Source: Rhodocyclaceae bacterium | GTDB taxonomy: Bacteria; Pseudomonadota; Gammaproteobacteria; Burkholderiales; Rhodocyclaceae | DNA: 64,000 bases | NCBI GenBank assembly: GCA_016702335.1 | Contig: JADJEF010000020.1 | Coordinates: 1,612,001 to 1,676,000, forward strand | Direction: 5' to 3' | Shown here: in pieces, positions 54,704 through 63,128 of the stretch | Layout: each line of letters begins with the position of its first letter | Numbering within the stretch: the first letter of the stretch is position 1 | The notes under the pieces: generated by a model | Told to the model about the DNA's origin: nothing | What the model saw: only the letters and a program-made list of their open reading frames with translations | The model's database searches: none | Made by a program: the position numbers and the translations under genes

Positions 54704-55314
54704 GCCCCGTTCGTATCGTCTGGCTGTGTTTGCTCAGCGGGCTGGGCAGTTTGACTTCTGCTGCCGTGATGGCGGCCCCGGTCAGCACGGCAAGCACCGC
54801 CAGCGCGATTTTTGCGGGCGGCTGTTTCTGGTGTACCGAGGCCGATTTTGAAAAATTTTCCGGCGTGCTGTCGGCAGAGTCGGGCTATACCGCAGGCGCA
54901 ACGATCAAGCCGACCTACGAGCAGGTCAGTGGGGGCGGCACCGGGCATACCGAGGCGGTGCGGGTGACCTACGACCCAGCGAAGGTGAGCTATGCGCAGC
55001 TCGTTGAGTATTTCTGGCGCACCATCGACCCCACGGTCAAGGACAGGCAGTTTTGCGACTCGGGCAGCCAGTATCGAAGCGCGATTTATTGGGCCAACGA
55101 CGACGAGCGAAAAGCGGTCGAAGCCAGCTTGCAAGCGCTGAAAGCGAGCGGCCGGTTCAAGGAGATCCACACCCAAGTGGCCAAGGCGAGCGTTTTCTAC
55201 CTCGCTGAGGACTACCACCAGGACTATTACAGCAAAAACCCGATTCGCTATAACTACTACCGGCGCGGCTGCGGGCGTGACGCACGACTGGCCGAGATTT
55301 GGGGAAGCAAGTAG
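54700..55314 (+). CDS. msrA: Exported peptide-methionine (S)-S-oxide reductase
   Basis: 204 aa from ATG at 54700, overlapping the msrB stop (ATGA). Signal peptide about residues 1-26 (IVWLCLLSGLGSLTSAAVMAA). MsrA core with catalytic Cys in GGCFWCTEADF, GYTAGATIKPTYEQVSGGGTGHTEAV, SQYRSAIYW and the C-terminal EDYHQDYY. A later Cys (RRGCGRDAR) could act as resolving Cys. With MsrB it repairs both sulfoxide forms of methionine in exported proteins. Convergent with tesB. Confidence 0.96.
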   Translation: MSPVRIVWLCLLSGLGSLTSAAVMAAPVSTASTASAIFAGGCFWCTEADFEKFSGVLSAESGYTAGATIKPTYEQVSGGGTGHTEAVRVTYDPAKVSYAQLVEYFWRTIDPTVKDRQFCDSGSQYRSAIYWANDDERKAVEASLQALKASGRFKEIHTQVAKASVFYLAEDYHQDYYSKNPIRYNYYRRGCGRDARLAEIWGSK

Positions 55315-55330
55315 CGTTCGGTAGTTCGCT

Positions 55331-56218
55331 CTACCCTTGACTGGTGCGCGTCTCGCGCCCTTCGGCCAGTTGCCGGATCAGCCCTTCCTGCGTCACGCAA
55401 GCGACCAGGCGGCCATCACGGGTAAAGATGTTGCCGCGATTGAAACCCCGCGCATGCCCCGCGGCGGGGCTGTCGCAGGCATAGAGCAACCAGTCGTCCA
55501 TGCGGAAATCGCCATAGAACCACATCGCGTGATCGAGGCTGGCGGTCATCAGGTCGCGCTGAAAATAGGTCACACCGTGCGGGCGCAGGCTGGTGCCGAG
55601 CAGGCCAAAGTCGGAGGCGTAGGCCAGCAGGCAGCGGTTAATGGTCGGGTCGGCGGGCATCTTGCCGACGGCTCGAAACCATTGATAACTGACCGGTGCT
55701 TTCTTCTCGGGTGCAAACGGATTGACCGCATCGATCTTGCGAATCTCGATCGGCCGGTCGCAGGTGAATTGCTCGCGGATGCGTTCCGGGATGCGGTCGG
55801 CGACCAGACGCGCGAGCTCGACTTCCGAGCGCAGCGATTCCGGCGGCGGCACCTCGGGCATCGCCATCTGATGCGCAAAGCCGTCCTCCATGATCTGAAA
55901 CGAGGCCGACATGATCAGGATGGGCTGCCCCTTCTGGCTTGCCGTCACCCGGCGCACACTGAAGCTGGCGCCGTCCCGAATGCGATCGACCGCGTAGTGA
56001 ATCGGCGCGCGGGCATCGCCGGCACGGATGAAGTAGGCGTGCAGGGAATGCACATTGCGGTGATCGCAGGTATTGGTCGCCGCCACCAGCGACTGGCCGA
56101 GCACATGTCCGCCGAACAGGTTGCGAAAACCGAGGTCCTGGCTCTGGCCGAGGAACACGTCGGTCTCTATTGGCTCCAGCGTCAGCAGGCCGAGCAGTTC
56201 ATCGAGAACGGTTGCCAT
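55331..56218 (-). CDS. tesB: Acyl-CoA thioesterase II
   Basis: 295 aa double-hotdog thioesterase hydrolysing acyl-CoA. N-terminal hotdog with FGGHVLGQSLVAA and SLHAYFIRAGDARAPIHYAVDRIRDGASFSVRRV-type region, C-terminal hotdog with SDFGLLGTSLRPHG, ASLDHAMWFYGDFRMDDWLLYACDSPAA and FTRDGRLVACVTQEGLIR. The catalytic Asp (YASDF), Ser/Thr and Gln (TQEG) triad of TesB is present. ATG at 56218 with AAGGAT upstream. Length as in E. coli TesB. Downstream of selD with about 60 bp between, largely a dispersed repeat. Confidence 0.95.
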   Translation of the reverse strand: MATVLDELLGLLTLEPIETDVFLGQSQDLGFRNLFGGHVLGQSLVAATNTCDHRNVHSLHAYFIRAGDARAPIHYAVDRIRDGASFSVRRVTASQKGQPILIMSASFQIMEDGFAHQMAMPEVPPPESLRSEVELARLVADRIPERIREQFTCDRPIEIRKIDAVNPFAPEKKAPVSYQWFRAVGKMPADPTINRCLLAYASDFGLLGTSLRPHGVTYFQRDLMTASLDHAMWFYGDFRMDDWLLYACDSPAAGHARGFNRGNIFTRDGRLVACVTQEGLIRQLAEGRETRTSQG

Positions 56219-56240
56219 TTATCTCAATCCTTAAGGTGAA

Positions 56241-56270
56241 AATCGCCGTGTTACCCGCGCCGACTTGCGG
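56241..56270 (-). repeat. Dispersed repeat copy between selD and tesB
   Basis: CCGCAAGTCGGCGCGGG, TAAC, ACGGCGATT, with two core mismatches. Intergenic if the intact selD end at 56279 is used. Confidence 0.8.
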
Positions 56271-56278
56271 AACGACCC

Positions 56279-58554
56279 CTAAAAGCGCAGCACAATCGGC
56301 GCCACATCCTCACCCTGCGCCACGACCCGGCCAATACGCGCGGTGTGCGCATAGCCCAGAGCGCGCAGGGCGGCGATGCACGCCTCCGCCTGCGCCGCCG
56401 GCACACTGGCAAGCAAGCCACCCGCCGTTTGCGGGTCAAAATCAGCGCGTAGTTAGGGTGATTCACTGCCGCTTCCTGATTGCGCAGCGCCCGACGCAGG
56501 CGCACGTTGGCCGGCTGCAGCGAACTGAGTATGCCCGCCGCCGCCGTCTCTTGCGCGCCGTCGAGCAAGGGCAGGGCATCGAGATCAAGTTCGGCATCCA
56601 CGCCCGAGGGCTTGGTCATCTCGACCAGATGCCCGAGCAGGCCAAAGCCGGTGAGGTCGGTGCAGGCGGTCGCGCCATGCGCGATCAGGCAATCCACACC
56701 AGCGCGGTTGGAAAGCTGCATCGACGCCAACGCGGCATCGATCCACCGGCCCCGCGCGGCCAAGCGGGCATGCGCCGCGAACAGCGTGCCGGTGCCGATG
56801 GGCTTGGTCAGGATGAGCACATCGCCTGCCTGCATGCCGCCCTTGCGCAGCACGCTGACCAAGCCTTCATCAATCAGCCCGTTAAGCGCAAAACCCAGCG
56901 CCAGTTCCTGCCCCTCGCCGGTGTGGCCGCCGACCAGCGCGCAGCCGGCCTCGTTGAGTACCTCGACCGCACCGGTCATCATCTGGAACACCGTGTCTTC
57001 CACCTTGGCTTCCAACCCCGGCGGCACGGTGGCAATGGCCGTGGCCGACTGCGCCTGCCCGCCCATGGCGAACACGTCGCCCAGTGCATGATTGGCGGCG
57101 ATGCGCCCGAACACATAAGGGTCGTCAATGAAGGCGCGGAAAAAATCCACGGTATGCACCATGGCTTGCCCGGGCGGCACGCGCACCACGGCGGCATCGT
57201 CCGGCGCGTGCAGACCGATGAGCACATCGTCGCGCTCGATGGGGTGCACATTGGCCAAGGCGCGTGAGAGCACGGTCGCGCCGACCTTGGCACCGCAACC
57301 GCCGCAACGCATGGCCAGCGCCGAGATGGCCTGCGTCTGCTCGCTGGTGTCGAGCGCGATGCGCGGGCGCGCCTTGCCGGGCTCAGGCATCTCAGTAGGG
57401 AACTCGCTGAACTTGCGCATGAAGCGCCGGTCGATCCAGTCTTTCCAGCGCCAGATCCAGTCACCGCGGGCATAGAACGCCCCGCGCGAGGCGACCGCGT
57501 GCTGATCGCCGGTGCTGATCAAGGCGAGCCAGCGCCGCTGCGGACGGTAGTCGTCGAGCGGCTCACCAACCACCATGCGGCGCAGGTTTTCAGCCAGCGG
57601 CCGGCCCATGCGCACGGCAAACACGCCGGCCTTTTCCAGCGGACGCTCGGCAAAGCTGGCGCAGTCGCCAGCGGCGAAAACCAGCGGGTCGGTTTCGGTT
57701 TGCAGCGTGGGGCGCACGCGCACGAAGCCTGCCTCATCGAGTGCCAGCCCGGTCGTGCGCAACCACGGCGCGCCGCCGGCTTGCGTTATCCAGAGAATTT
57801 CATCCGCGGTAATGCGTTCGCCATTACCTGCCTGCACGACGCCGCCGCTTACTTGCTGCACCTGTGCATTGAGGTGCACGTGCACCCCACGTTCCAGCAG
57901 CGTATTCATGAAGGCCGCGCGCACCCGACTATTGTGCGTGGTCAAAATTTGCGCATCACCGGAGAATAGATGGAAGTGCAGTTCATCGGGGTTGCGTCCC
58001 AGCGCGATCAGCTCCTTGCGCAGGCGATGCTGCATGGCCAGCGTCATCTCCACGCCACCGGCACCGGCCCCCACCACGGCGATCGTGGTCGGCCCGACAT
58101 GCGCACGCACCCGCGCCAGCAGCGCCAGCCAGCGCTCGTTGAACGCACGAATCGGCTTGACCGGCACGGCGTGCTCGGCGGCCCCGGGCACGCCATCGAG
58201 GCGCGGGGTGGAGCCGACATTGATCGAGAGCGCGTCGTAGGGCACCGGCGGACGATGTCGGCACAGTACCTTGCGCGCCGCGCGATCAATGCCCACCACC
58301 TCGTCACGGCAGTAGCGCGCCCCGGCAAACTCGGCCAGACGGCGCAGGTCGATATGCACCTCGTCGTAGCTGTAGTGGCCGGCGACGTAACCGGGCAGCA
58401 TGCCGGAGTAGGGCGTGTCGGTATCGGTGCAGATCACGGTCAGGCGCACGCCCGGCTCGGGCTGCATGGCGAACATGCGCAGCGCGACGACATGGCTGTG
58501 GCCGCCACCGATGAGGACGATGTCGCGCAGGACGGGAGTAGCCGGGGAACGCAT
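56279..58554 (-). CDS. selD: NADH dehydrogenase-like/SelD fusion, frameshifted near the 3' end
   Basis: Start ATG at 58554. Residues about 8-370 are a type II NADH dehydrogenase-like FAD/NAD protein (DIVLIGGGHSHVVALRM, VGAGAGGVEMTLAM, VFAAGDCASF). Residues about 395 on are selenide water dikinase making selenophosphate: RCGGCGAKVG with Cys, not Sec, at the active site, GLHAPDDAAVVRVPPG, GGHTGEG, ACTDLTGFGLLGHL. After HPNYAL the frame turns to Arg-rich nonsense and stops at 56251, while the correct continuation DPQTAGGLLASVP and a plausible end at 56279 lie in another frame. One T appears lost from a T run at 56438-56441, giving either a pseudogene or a sequencing error. Confidence 0.88.
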
Positions 58555-58946
58555 CAGTAGCGCTTCGCCGCGGGTGAATACGAAAGTTGCCTTTGATGTT
58601 TCAGGGCCAAAAGCACCATTTCTGCCTCAGAGTGAGCGTACAAAGCGATGCGCTGACCTAATACGTACTCGCGCAAGTTGGGCAAACCGGCTTTTTCGGC
58701 AAGTTGCTTTACCGCGTCAGCTCTCAGCCGTGCCTGAGCCGAGCGCCCGGTGAGGAAACGTGCAGGACAGCTGCTGGCAGGCGACCAACTCACCACAGCG
58801 ATCATATCGCGCAGCTCAGCTTTGAGTTTTCGAAAAGATTGCGCTGCCGATTCAGCATCCTGTGCGATAAAAAACAAATGCGCCGCTTCCGGGTGAGCGA
58901 GAAAGTTCGGCGTAGCGTCGGTTCGCACCTTGTCAGCCAATGACAT
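58554..58946 (-). CDS. Putative toxin of a Phd/YefM-linked module (RelE/ParE-like, uncertain)
   Basis: 130 aa; ATG at 58946 shares one base with the antitoxin stop (TAATG), the usual organisation of a type II toxin-antitoxin pair. The C-terminal region YVLGQRIALYAHSEAEMVLLALKHQRQLSY looks like the last strands of RelE/ParE toxins, where a His-x-Arg-x pattern is common, but the N-terminal half (LAHPEAAHLFFIAQDAESAAQSFRKLKAELRDMI) is not typical. Toxin call rests mostly on the partner. It ends where the selD-fusion start begins, overlapping by one base. Confidence 0.6.
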   Translation of the reverse strand: MSLADKVRTDATPNFLAHPEAAHLFFIAQDAESAAQSFRKLKAELRDMIAVVSWSPASSCPARFLTGRSAQARLRADAVKQLAEKAGLPNLREYVLGQRIALYAHSEAEMVLLALKHQRQLSYSPAAKRY

Positions 58947-59227
58947 TAATCCGCAAGTGCCGCCATCAACTTTTTGGTCGCTATCCGTTGCCCCGCAAGC
59001 ATTTGCTTGAAGCCGGTTTCCGCTTCGTCCAGCAAGATCAGGTTGGCATGCTCCGCCTCAAGCGCATGGTAGTAGTCAAGCTTGCGCGCATCCACAATGG
59101 CGACAAAGCTCGAACCATTCTTGGTCAGCACCTTTTCCGCTCCTTCGCCGACAACCTCTTCGGCGAGCTCAGTCAATCGGACACGCGCTTCGCTGATGGG
59201 AACCACATCGCTCGTCGGTAAAGCCAC
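58946..59227 (-). CDS. Phd/YefM-family antitoxin
   Basis: 93 aa, GTG start at 59227 with AAAGGGAA upstream. N-terminal Phd fold: VVPISEARVRLTELAEEVVGEGAEKVLTKNGSSFVAIVD, with the DNA-binding swapped strands and the usual KNG loop, then a helical toxin-binding tail. Expected to repress the module by binding its operator; a TAACGTA/TACGTTA inverted repeat is located just upstream. Partner toxin follows. Confidence 0.85.
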   Translation of the reverse strand: MALPTSDVVPISEARVRLTELAEEVVGEGAEKVLTKNGSSFVAIVDARKLDYYHALEAEHANLILLDEAETGFKQMLAGQRIATKKLMAALAD

Positions 59228-59238
59228 GGCATTCCCTT

Positions 59239-59269
59239 TAACGTAAGTGTTAATTTTTATTGTACGTTA
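59239..59269. promoter_or_regulatory. Candidate autoregulatory operator of Phd-type module
   Basis: 7-bp inverted repeat TAACGTA (59239-59245) and TACGTTA (59263-59269), spaced by an A+T-rich 17 bp, directly upstream of the antitoxin start. Confidence 0.4.
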
Positions 59270-59414
59270 GATTGAAATTGGCGCTTGTTGGGCGTGCCAC
59301 TTTGAACGCGCGGCACGGAAAAGACGCCGAAGTTTTCCTTAACGCCGGGGTTCTAGTACGAAGCTCAAGGGAAGCGCTTCGGTCATGAGCTACCGCAGGG
59401 TGTATTACTTGCGA

Positions 59415-59444
59415 TATCGCTGTATCACCAGCGCCGACTTGCGG
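59415..59444 (-). repeat. Dispersed repeat copy (intergenic)
   Basis: CCGCAAGTCGGCGCTGG, TGAT, ACAGCGATA, two distal mismatches. In the gap between two toxin-antitoxin modules. Confidence 0.8.
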
Positions 59445-59552
59445 ACGGCGGTGGCCAAGACCTGCCGATAGCCAGCGGAAATTGTGGGGCGGGAATGAAC
59501 CTATTGCGCCCGTTTAGACCCGCATCGCACGACGGAGCCTTTGCCTTAACGG

Positions 59553-59876
59553 TTAGACAATACCCAGAAAAACGGCCAACAGTCGATCCACCTGGGCCAG
59601 CGTCTCTTTGTCGAGTTGCCCGAACACCACGCCTATTTTTTCTCGGCGAATGGTTACGATCTTGTCGATCATGATGTGAGTTTCTTCACGCAGTCCATTG
59701 GTAGGATCGGGTTGTACAGGCACACGCATCAGAGGTGCATCTACGAGCGTGCCGGTAGTGGGAATTATGGTTACGGACGGATGCTCGGAAAACGCATCGG
59801 CTTGGATGACCAACGCCGGCCGCGGCTTACCAATGTCGCCCTGTATGACGACCGTCACCAGATCGCCCCGCTTCAC
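59553..59876 (-). CDS. MazF/PemK-type toxin
   Basis: 107 aa. GTG start at 59876 overlaps the antitoxin stop by 4 bp (GTGA). PemK endoribonuclease fold: MKRGDLVTVVIQGDIGKPRPALVIQAD, SVTIIPTTGTLVDAPLMRVPV, GLREETHIMIDKIVTIRREKIGVVFGQLD, which match MazF strand and active-site segments including the Arg/Thr loop. Predicted mRNA interferase neutralised by the overlapping DUF3018 antitoxin. Confidence 0.9.
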   Translation of the reverse strand: MKRGDLVTVVIQGDIGKPRPALVIQADAFSEHPSVTIIPTTGTLVDAPLMRVPVQPDPTNGLREETHIMIDKIVTIRREKIGVVFGQLDKETLAQVDRLLAVFLGIV

Positions 59877-60094
59877 GCCGTCCAGCCGTCCAGGTCAGTC
59901 AGCGCCGCGTCCATGAATTCGATAAGCCCAGCATCGGCATGGTCAGCCTGCGCAATAAGTAGTGATTGCCGTCGGCACTCGGCGACAAACGCCGGTTGCC
60001 GGGAGTCCGGCACCCAAAGTTGCACCGGGCGCAGCCCGGCGGCACGAAGTGCATCGCGGTGTTTTTGAACTCGGTTAGCGGCGGAGGTTCGCAT
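59873..60094 (-). CDS. Antitoxin MazE-like, DUF3018 family
   Basis: 73 aa; ATG at 60094 follows AGGAG. The sequence RVQKHRDALRAAGLRPVQLWVPDS and FVAECRRQSLLIAQAD is the signature of DUF3018 antitoxins, which pair with PemK/MazF toxins; acidic C-terminus for toxin binding. Its promoter region carries a 14-bp direct repeat likely bound by the complex. Small and easily missed, but partner, spacing and family agree. Confidence 0.85.
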   Translation of the reverse strand: MRTSAANRVQKHRDALRAAGLRPVQLWVPDSRQPAFVAECRRQSLLIAQADHADAGLIEFMDAALTDLDGWTA

Positions 60095-60426
60095 TTTGGT
60101 CTCCTAGAGGGCGTTACATGAAACATGTTAGCGCGTTACATGAAACGGCACCAGGTTTGTTTTACATAAACTGCAAAGCCGCCGCCACCATCAGGTCAAG
60201 ACTGTGGGGACCCAGTGGGCGTGACACCAGTAACCCGACGCTCAAAAACCTCGCCGTTTTACCAGCGGCAGCAATGCGATGCGACCCCCTATGGGCCCTG
60301 TCGGCCATGACCGGTCACTCACCATGCGCTCAAATTCTCCCTGCTGAACGTGGAGGAAGGGCAGCTTTGTGTCGACGAGCTTTTAACCCGGTTTACCTCT
60401 CAGCAGCTATGGCGTTCACCGGTAGA
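60095..60426. other. Intergenic region with TA operator; no gene
   Basis: 332 bases between the antitoxin start and the sensor kinase stop. Contains the direct repeat at 60111-60146. A plus-strand open frame from 60118 overlaps the kinase 3' end and has no ribosome site, so it is not called. Confidence 0.6.
60111..60146. promoter_or_regulatory. Direct-repeat operator upstream of DUF3018-MazF module
   Basis: GCGTTACATGAAAC occurs twice, at 60111-60124 and 60133-60146, 22 bp apart (two helical turns). The first is also half of an inverted TTACATG-AAA-CATGTTA. 17-52 bp before the antitoxin start. Confidence 0.55.
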
Positions 60427-61809
60427 TCAGATTTTCGGCTTGGGCAACTTCAGCACCACCTCAAGTCCGCCTTCCTTACGATTTTTCGCGGTTAATGTCC
60501 CGCCGTGTCGTTGCGCCGCGTTCGCTGTGATCGCAAGCCCTACCCCAGTTCCGCCCCCAGCGTCTGCGGAACCATTTGATGCCCTGTAAAAGGGCTCAAA
60601 GATGCGCGGCAATTCCTCTTCAGGAACACCCGGGCCACTGTCCCTGATGGCAATTTCGTAGTGATCATGCGTTTCGCGCAGCGTGGCCATGACCGTACAC
60701 CCTGCGGGCGTATAGCGCAGTGCATTGCGCAGCACATTCTCGACGCCACTCGCAATGATCGCCTGATTGCCTGTAAAGGGCGCGACATTGAGCCCGTCGA
60801 ACCGCACCTCCTTGGTAGCCGGCTCACCCTCAACTTGCGCGTCCTCGACGAGGGCGTGCAACATGTCAGCGAGGTCGAATGACTCAGTCCGCAGGGCATT
60901 CGCGGCATGCTCAGCGCGCGACAGCGCAAGGATTCCGCCGATCATGCTGTTCAGACGTCCGCACTCGTTCAACATGCGCTCGAAACTCGCGCTGCCTTTA
61001 CCGCCCGCCCGCAGTTCCTCCAGTTCAATCGACGCTTGCAGGCGGGCCAGCGGCGAGCGCAGCTCGTGGGAGAGATCGCGCAATAAGCGCTGGCGCGCTT
61101 CGCTCGTCAGTTTGAGTCGCTGCACCATCGCCTGAAATTCGCGCGCCAAATCGCCAATCTCGTCGCGGCGGCGCGCCGCCTCGTCAAGGTCGGCATGCTC
61201 GAAGTCACCGTCGCCAAGGCGGCGGACGGCGACACGCAAGCGTCTGAGCGGCCGTGTCAGGGAGAGCGAGAGCAGCAATGCCACGATGCCGCTAGCGACG
61301 ACCGCAACCGCAAGCCGGCGTGGGGCATTGGGTCCCTGCCACAGGCTTGAGGCGGGGGCCAGCGCCACATCGGTAATCGGCAGCCAGAGCAGGAGTTGCC
61401 CCGGAATTTTCTCTGCAGAGCTAGCAACAGCAGCAGGGCCGAGCACCATGCGTTGCTCGCGCATGTGCATCAACGGCCCCTGCGCGCGATGCGCCAGAAA
61501 AAAATCACGCACGCTTGCCGCTACCGGTTGGTCCAACAGATCTTGCCCATCGTCACCCAACAGGAAGAGGTCCATGCCCCGGTTTTCGCGTACATCACGG
61601 GCAAACTGCGCCAGGCCGTCCAGACCGCGCCGCTGGAAGACCGTCGCGGTGCGCTCCTGCATTTGTTGCCATTGGCGCAGCTGCGCGGACCCGAGCGGCT
61701 GAGGTTCGGCGGTATCGTCCCAACGGTCAACTACGAACGAGAGCCCGGCCAGCAAGAGCAAGAATGCCAGCCAGATGCCGGCAAAGAGCTTGATCGCCAG
61801 GCGCGACAT
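60427..61809 (-). CDS. Sensor histidine kinase, CpxA-like
   Basis: 460 aa; ATG at 61809 shares bases with the upstream regulator stop (TGATG). TM1 about 8-27, periplasmic sensor about 30-160, TM2 about 165-188, HAMP (LTRPLRRLRVAVRRLGDGDFE), HisKA with the phospho-His in RDLSHELRSPLARLQ, HATPase with VENVLRNALRYTP, DSGPGVPEEELPRIFEPFYR and GGGTGVGLAI. This SPLARLQ/PAGC style is that of CpxA-type envelope-stress kinases. The periplasmic part has no recognised ligand domain. Two-gene operon with the OmpR-type regulator. Confidence 0.92.
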   Translation of the reverse strand: MSRLAIKLFAGIWLAFLLLLAGLSFVVDRWDDTAEPQPLGSAQLRQWQQMQERTATVFQRRGLDGLAQFARDVRENRGMDLFLLGDDGQDLLDQPVAASVRDFFLAHRAQGPLMHMREQRMVLGPAAVASSAEKIPGQLLLWLPITDVALAPASSLWQGPNAPRRLAVAVVASGIVALLLSLSLTRPLRRLRVAVRRLGDGDFEHADLDEAARRRDEIGDLAREFQAMVQRLKLTSEARQRLLRDLSHELRSPLARLQASIELEELRAGGKGSASFERMLNECGRLNSMIGGILALSRAEHAANALRTESFDLADMLHALVEDAQVEGEPATKEVRFDGLNVAPFTGNQAIIASGVENVLRNALRYTPAGCTVMATLRETHDHYEIAIRDSGPGVPEEELPRIFEPFYRASNGSADAGGGTGVGLAITANAAQRHGGTLTAKNRKEGGLEVVLKLPKPKI

Positions 61810-62522
61810 CACGATGCGGCCGCTACCACATAGATATAGCCAGCCCCACGAACTGAGTTGATGCGGGGCCGCCCGTCACGTGTCGGGCCGAGCTTTTTGC
61901 GCAGATTGCTGACATGCGTATCCAGACTTCGGTCAAAGGGCTCAAGACGACGCCCCAAGGCACGACGACTCAGGTCGTCTTTTTTGATGAGCTCGCCAGG
62001 GCACTTCAGCAGCTCATGGAGCACGTTGAATTCGGTGCCGGTCAGATCGATCGACAGGCCAGCGCAATGCACCTGCCGTGCGCCCAGATTGAGTTCGAGG
62101 TCGCCGACCCGCAGCAGTTTGTTGTCCGCACTTTTTCTGGTCGTTGAATCAAGGTCGGCGGCAGAGGTCCTTCTGAGAATGCTGCGCACCCGTGCGGCAA
62201 GCTCGCGCGGACTGCAGGGCTTGGGTAGATAGTCATCGGCGCCCAGTTCGAGCCCGAGCACCCGGTCAGTTTCTTCGCCGCGCGCACTGAGCATCAGGAC
62301 CGGAGTTGATCCGCTCCGGCGTACTTCGCGCAGGACATCGAGCCCCATCATGCCGGGCAGCATGATGTCGAGGATCAGAAGGTCATAGCTGCCCGACGCC
62401 AGCGCTTCGAGTACGGCGTCGCCACGATGCACGGCGTCCAGTGCCATGCCATCGAGGTCAAAGTAGTTGCGCAAGATGTCGCAGAGTTCGACGTCATCAT
62501 CGGCGATGAGCAAACGTGGCAT
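61809..62522 (-). CDS. OmpR/PhoB-family response regulator, CpxR-like
   Basis: 237 aa. Receiver about 1-118: LLIADDDVELCDILRNYF, phospho-Asp in LLILDIMLPGMMG, LSARG, and conserved Lys in LPKPCSPREL. C-terminal winged helix about 135-232: LELNLGARQVHCAGLSIDLTGTEFNVLHELLKCPGE, VSNLRKKLG, INSVRGAGYIYV. ATG at 62522. Divergent from the small secreted protein genes; a TGTCAAG direct repeat with 10-bp period about 55 bp upstream is a likely binding site, so it may control itself and the secreted proteins. Confidence 0.94.
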   Translation of the reverse strand: MPRLLIADDDVELCDILRNYFDLDGMALDAVHRGDAVLEALASGSYDLLILDIMLPGMMGLDVLREVRRSGSTPVLMLSARGEETDRVLGLELGADDYLPKPCSPRELAARVRSILRRTSAADLDSTTRKSADNKLLRVGDLELNLGARQVHCAGLSIDLTGTEFNVLHELLKCPGELIKKDDLSRRALGRRLEPFDRSLDTHVSNLRKKLGPTRDGRPRINSVRGAGYIYVVAAAS

Positions 62523-62576
62523 GGCTTTTTCCTTAATTCTTCGCCGAGTCTAGCATCTCGATTGAGCCCCGCTGAA

Positions 62577-62593
62577 TGTCAAGAAGTGTCAAG
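62577..62593. promoter_or_regulatory. Candidate OmpR-type operator (TGTCAAG direct repeat)
   Basis: TGTCAAG at 62577-62583 and again at 62587-62593, exactly one helical turn apart, the usual layout for OmpR/PhoB dimers. Lies between the regulator and the divergent small-protein genes. Confidence 0.45.
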
Positions 62594-62793
62594 CCGATCC
62601 TTGCATTTCATTGCACTGCGCAAACACTGCTTGTCACCCCGCTACCTAGTATTCGCTCATGGACTTGACGCAGTGGTGAAGCGCAAAAACGCAACACCTC
62701 CGATCCGGCCCTGAGCGCCAAACAGTGCAACCGTCTGGCAACTCTTGAAGGCAGTTTTCACTCAATCAGTCAATTTACTAAAGGAGCAAAAAA

Positions 62794-63060
62794 ATGAAAT
62801 CCATCAAAACTCAATTGATCTCGATCGCCACAATTCTTGTGCTCGGCACCCAAGCGTCCGCTGCGCTGGCCAAGACCCCGTCGCAGAACCCGGCAAACAA
62901 CATTCGCCACGCACAAAGCGTGGGTGGGGACTCGACACCGCTGCACACGGCCAAGAACAACATTCGCTATGCACAGAATGCGGATGTGGGTTTTGCCAGA
63001 AGTCCGGCAAAGAGCCAGAAGAACAATGTCTATAAGCAGGTCATGAACAACGGGAAGTAA
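62794..63060 (+). CDS. Small secreted protein with NNIRHAQ-type repeats
   Basis: 88 aa, no known family. AAAGGAGC precedes the ATG at 62794. Signal peptide about residues 1-26 (MKSIKTQLISIATILVLG, cleaved after ALA). Mature part is short, Asn/Gln/Lys-rich and probably unfolded, with the motif N-N-I-R-(H/Y)-A-Q twice and N-N-V-Y-K-Q near the end. Tandem paralogue of the next gene, including the leader. Probably a periplasmic or surface peptide; divergent from the Cpx-like regulator. Confidence 0.8.
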   Translation: MKSIKTQLISIATILVLGTQASAALAKTPSQNPANNIRHAQSVGGDSTPLHTAKNNIRYAQNADVGFARSPAKSQKNNVYKQVMNNGK

Positions 63061-63128
63061 ACCCGATAGCCCGACGACTCTCGAATCCAGTTATCAATCG
63101 ATTAGCCAATCTACCCAAGGAGTAAAAA

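Larger units (their letters stand above)
59228..59552. other. Intergenic region between two toxin-antitoxin modules
   Basis: No gene seen in these 325 bases. Contains the candidate operator at 59239-59269, an A+T-rich promoter-like stretch, and one dispersed repeat at 59415-59444. A short GC-rich area follows with nothing recognisable. Confidence 0.6.

Noticed and set aside
56251..56440. Arg-rich C-terminus of the NDH-SelD open frame as a real domain
   Set aside because: The expected DPQT motif and a proper end are in the neighbouring frame; the Arg-rich reading is frameshift nonsense.
60118..60495. 125-aa plus-strand frame after the antitoxin promoter
   Set aside because: No ribosome site, no similarity, overlaps the kinase 3' end.
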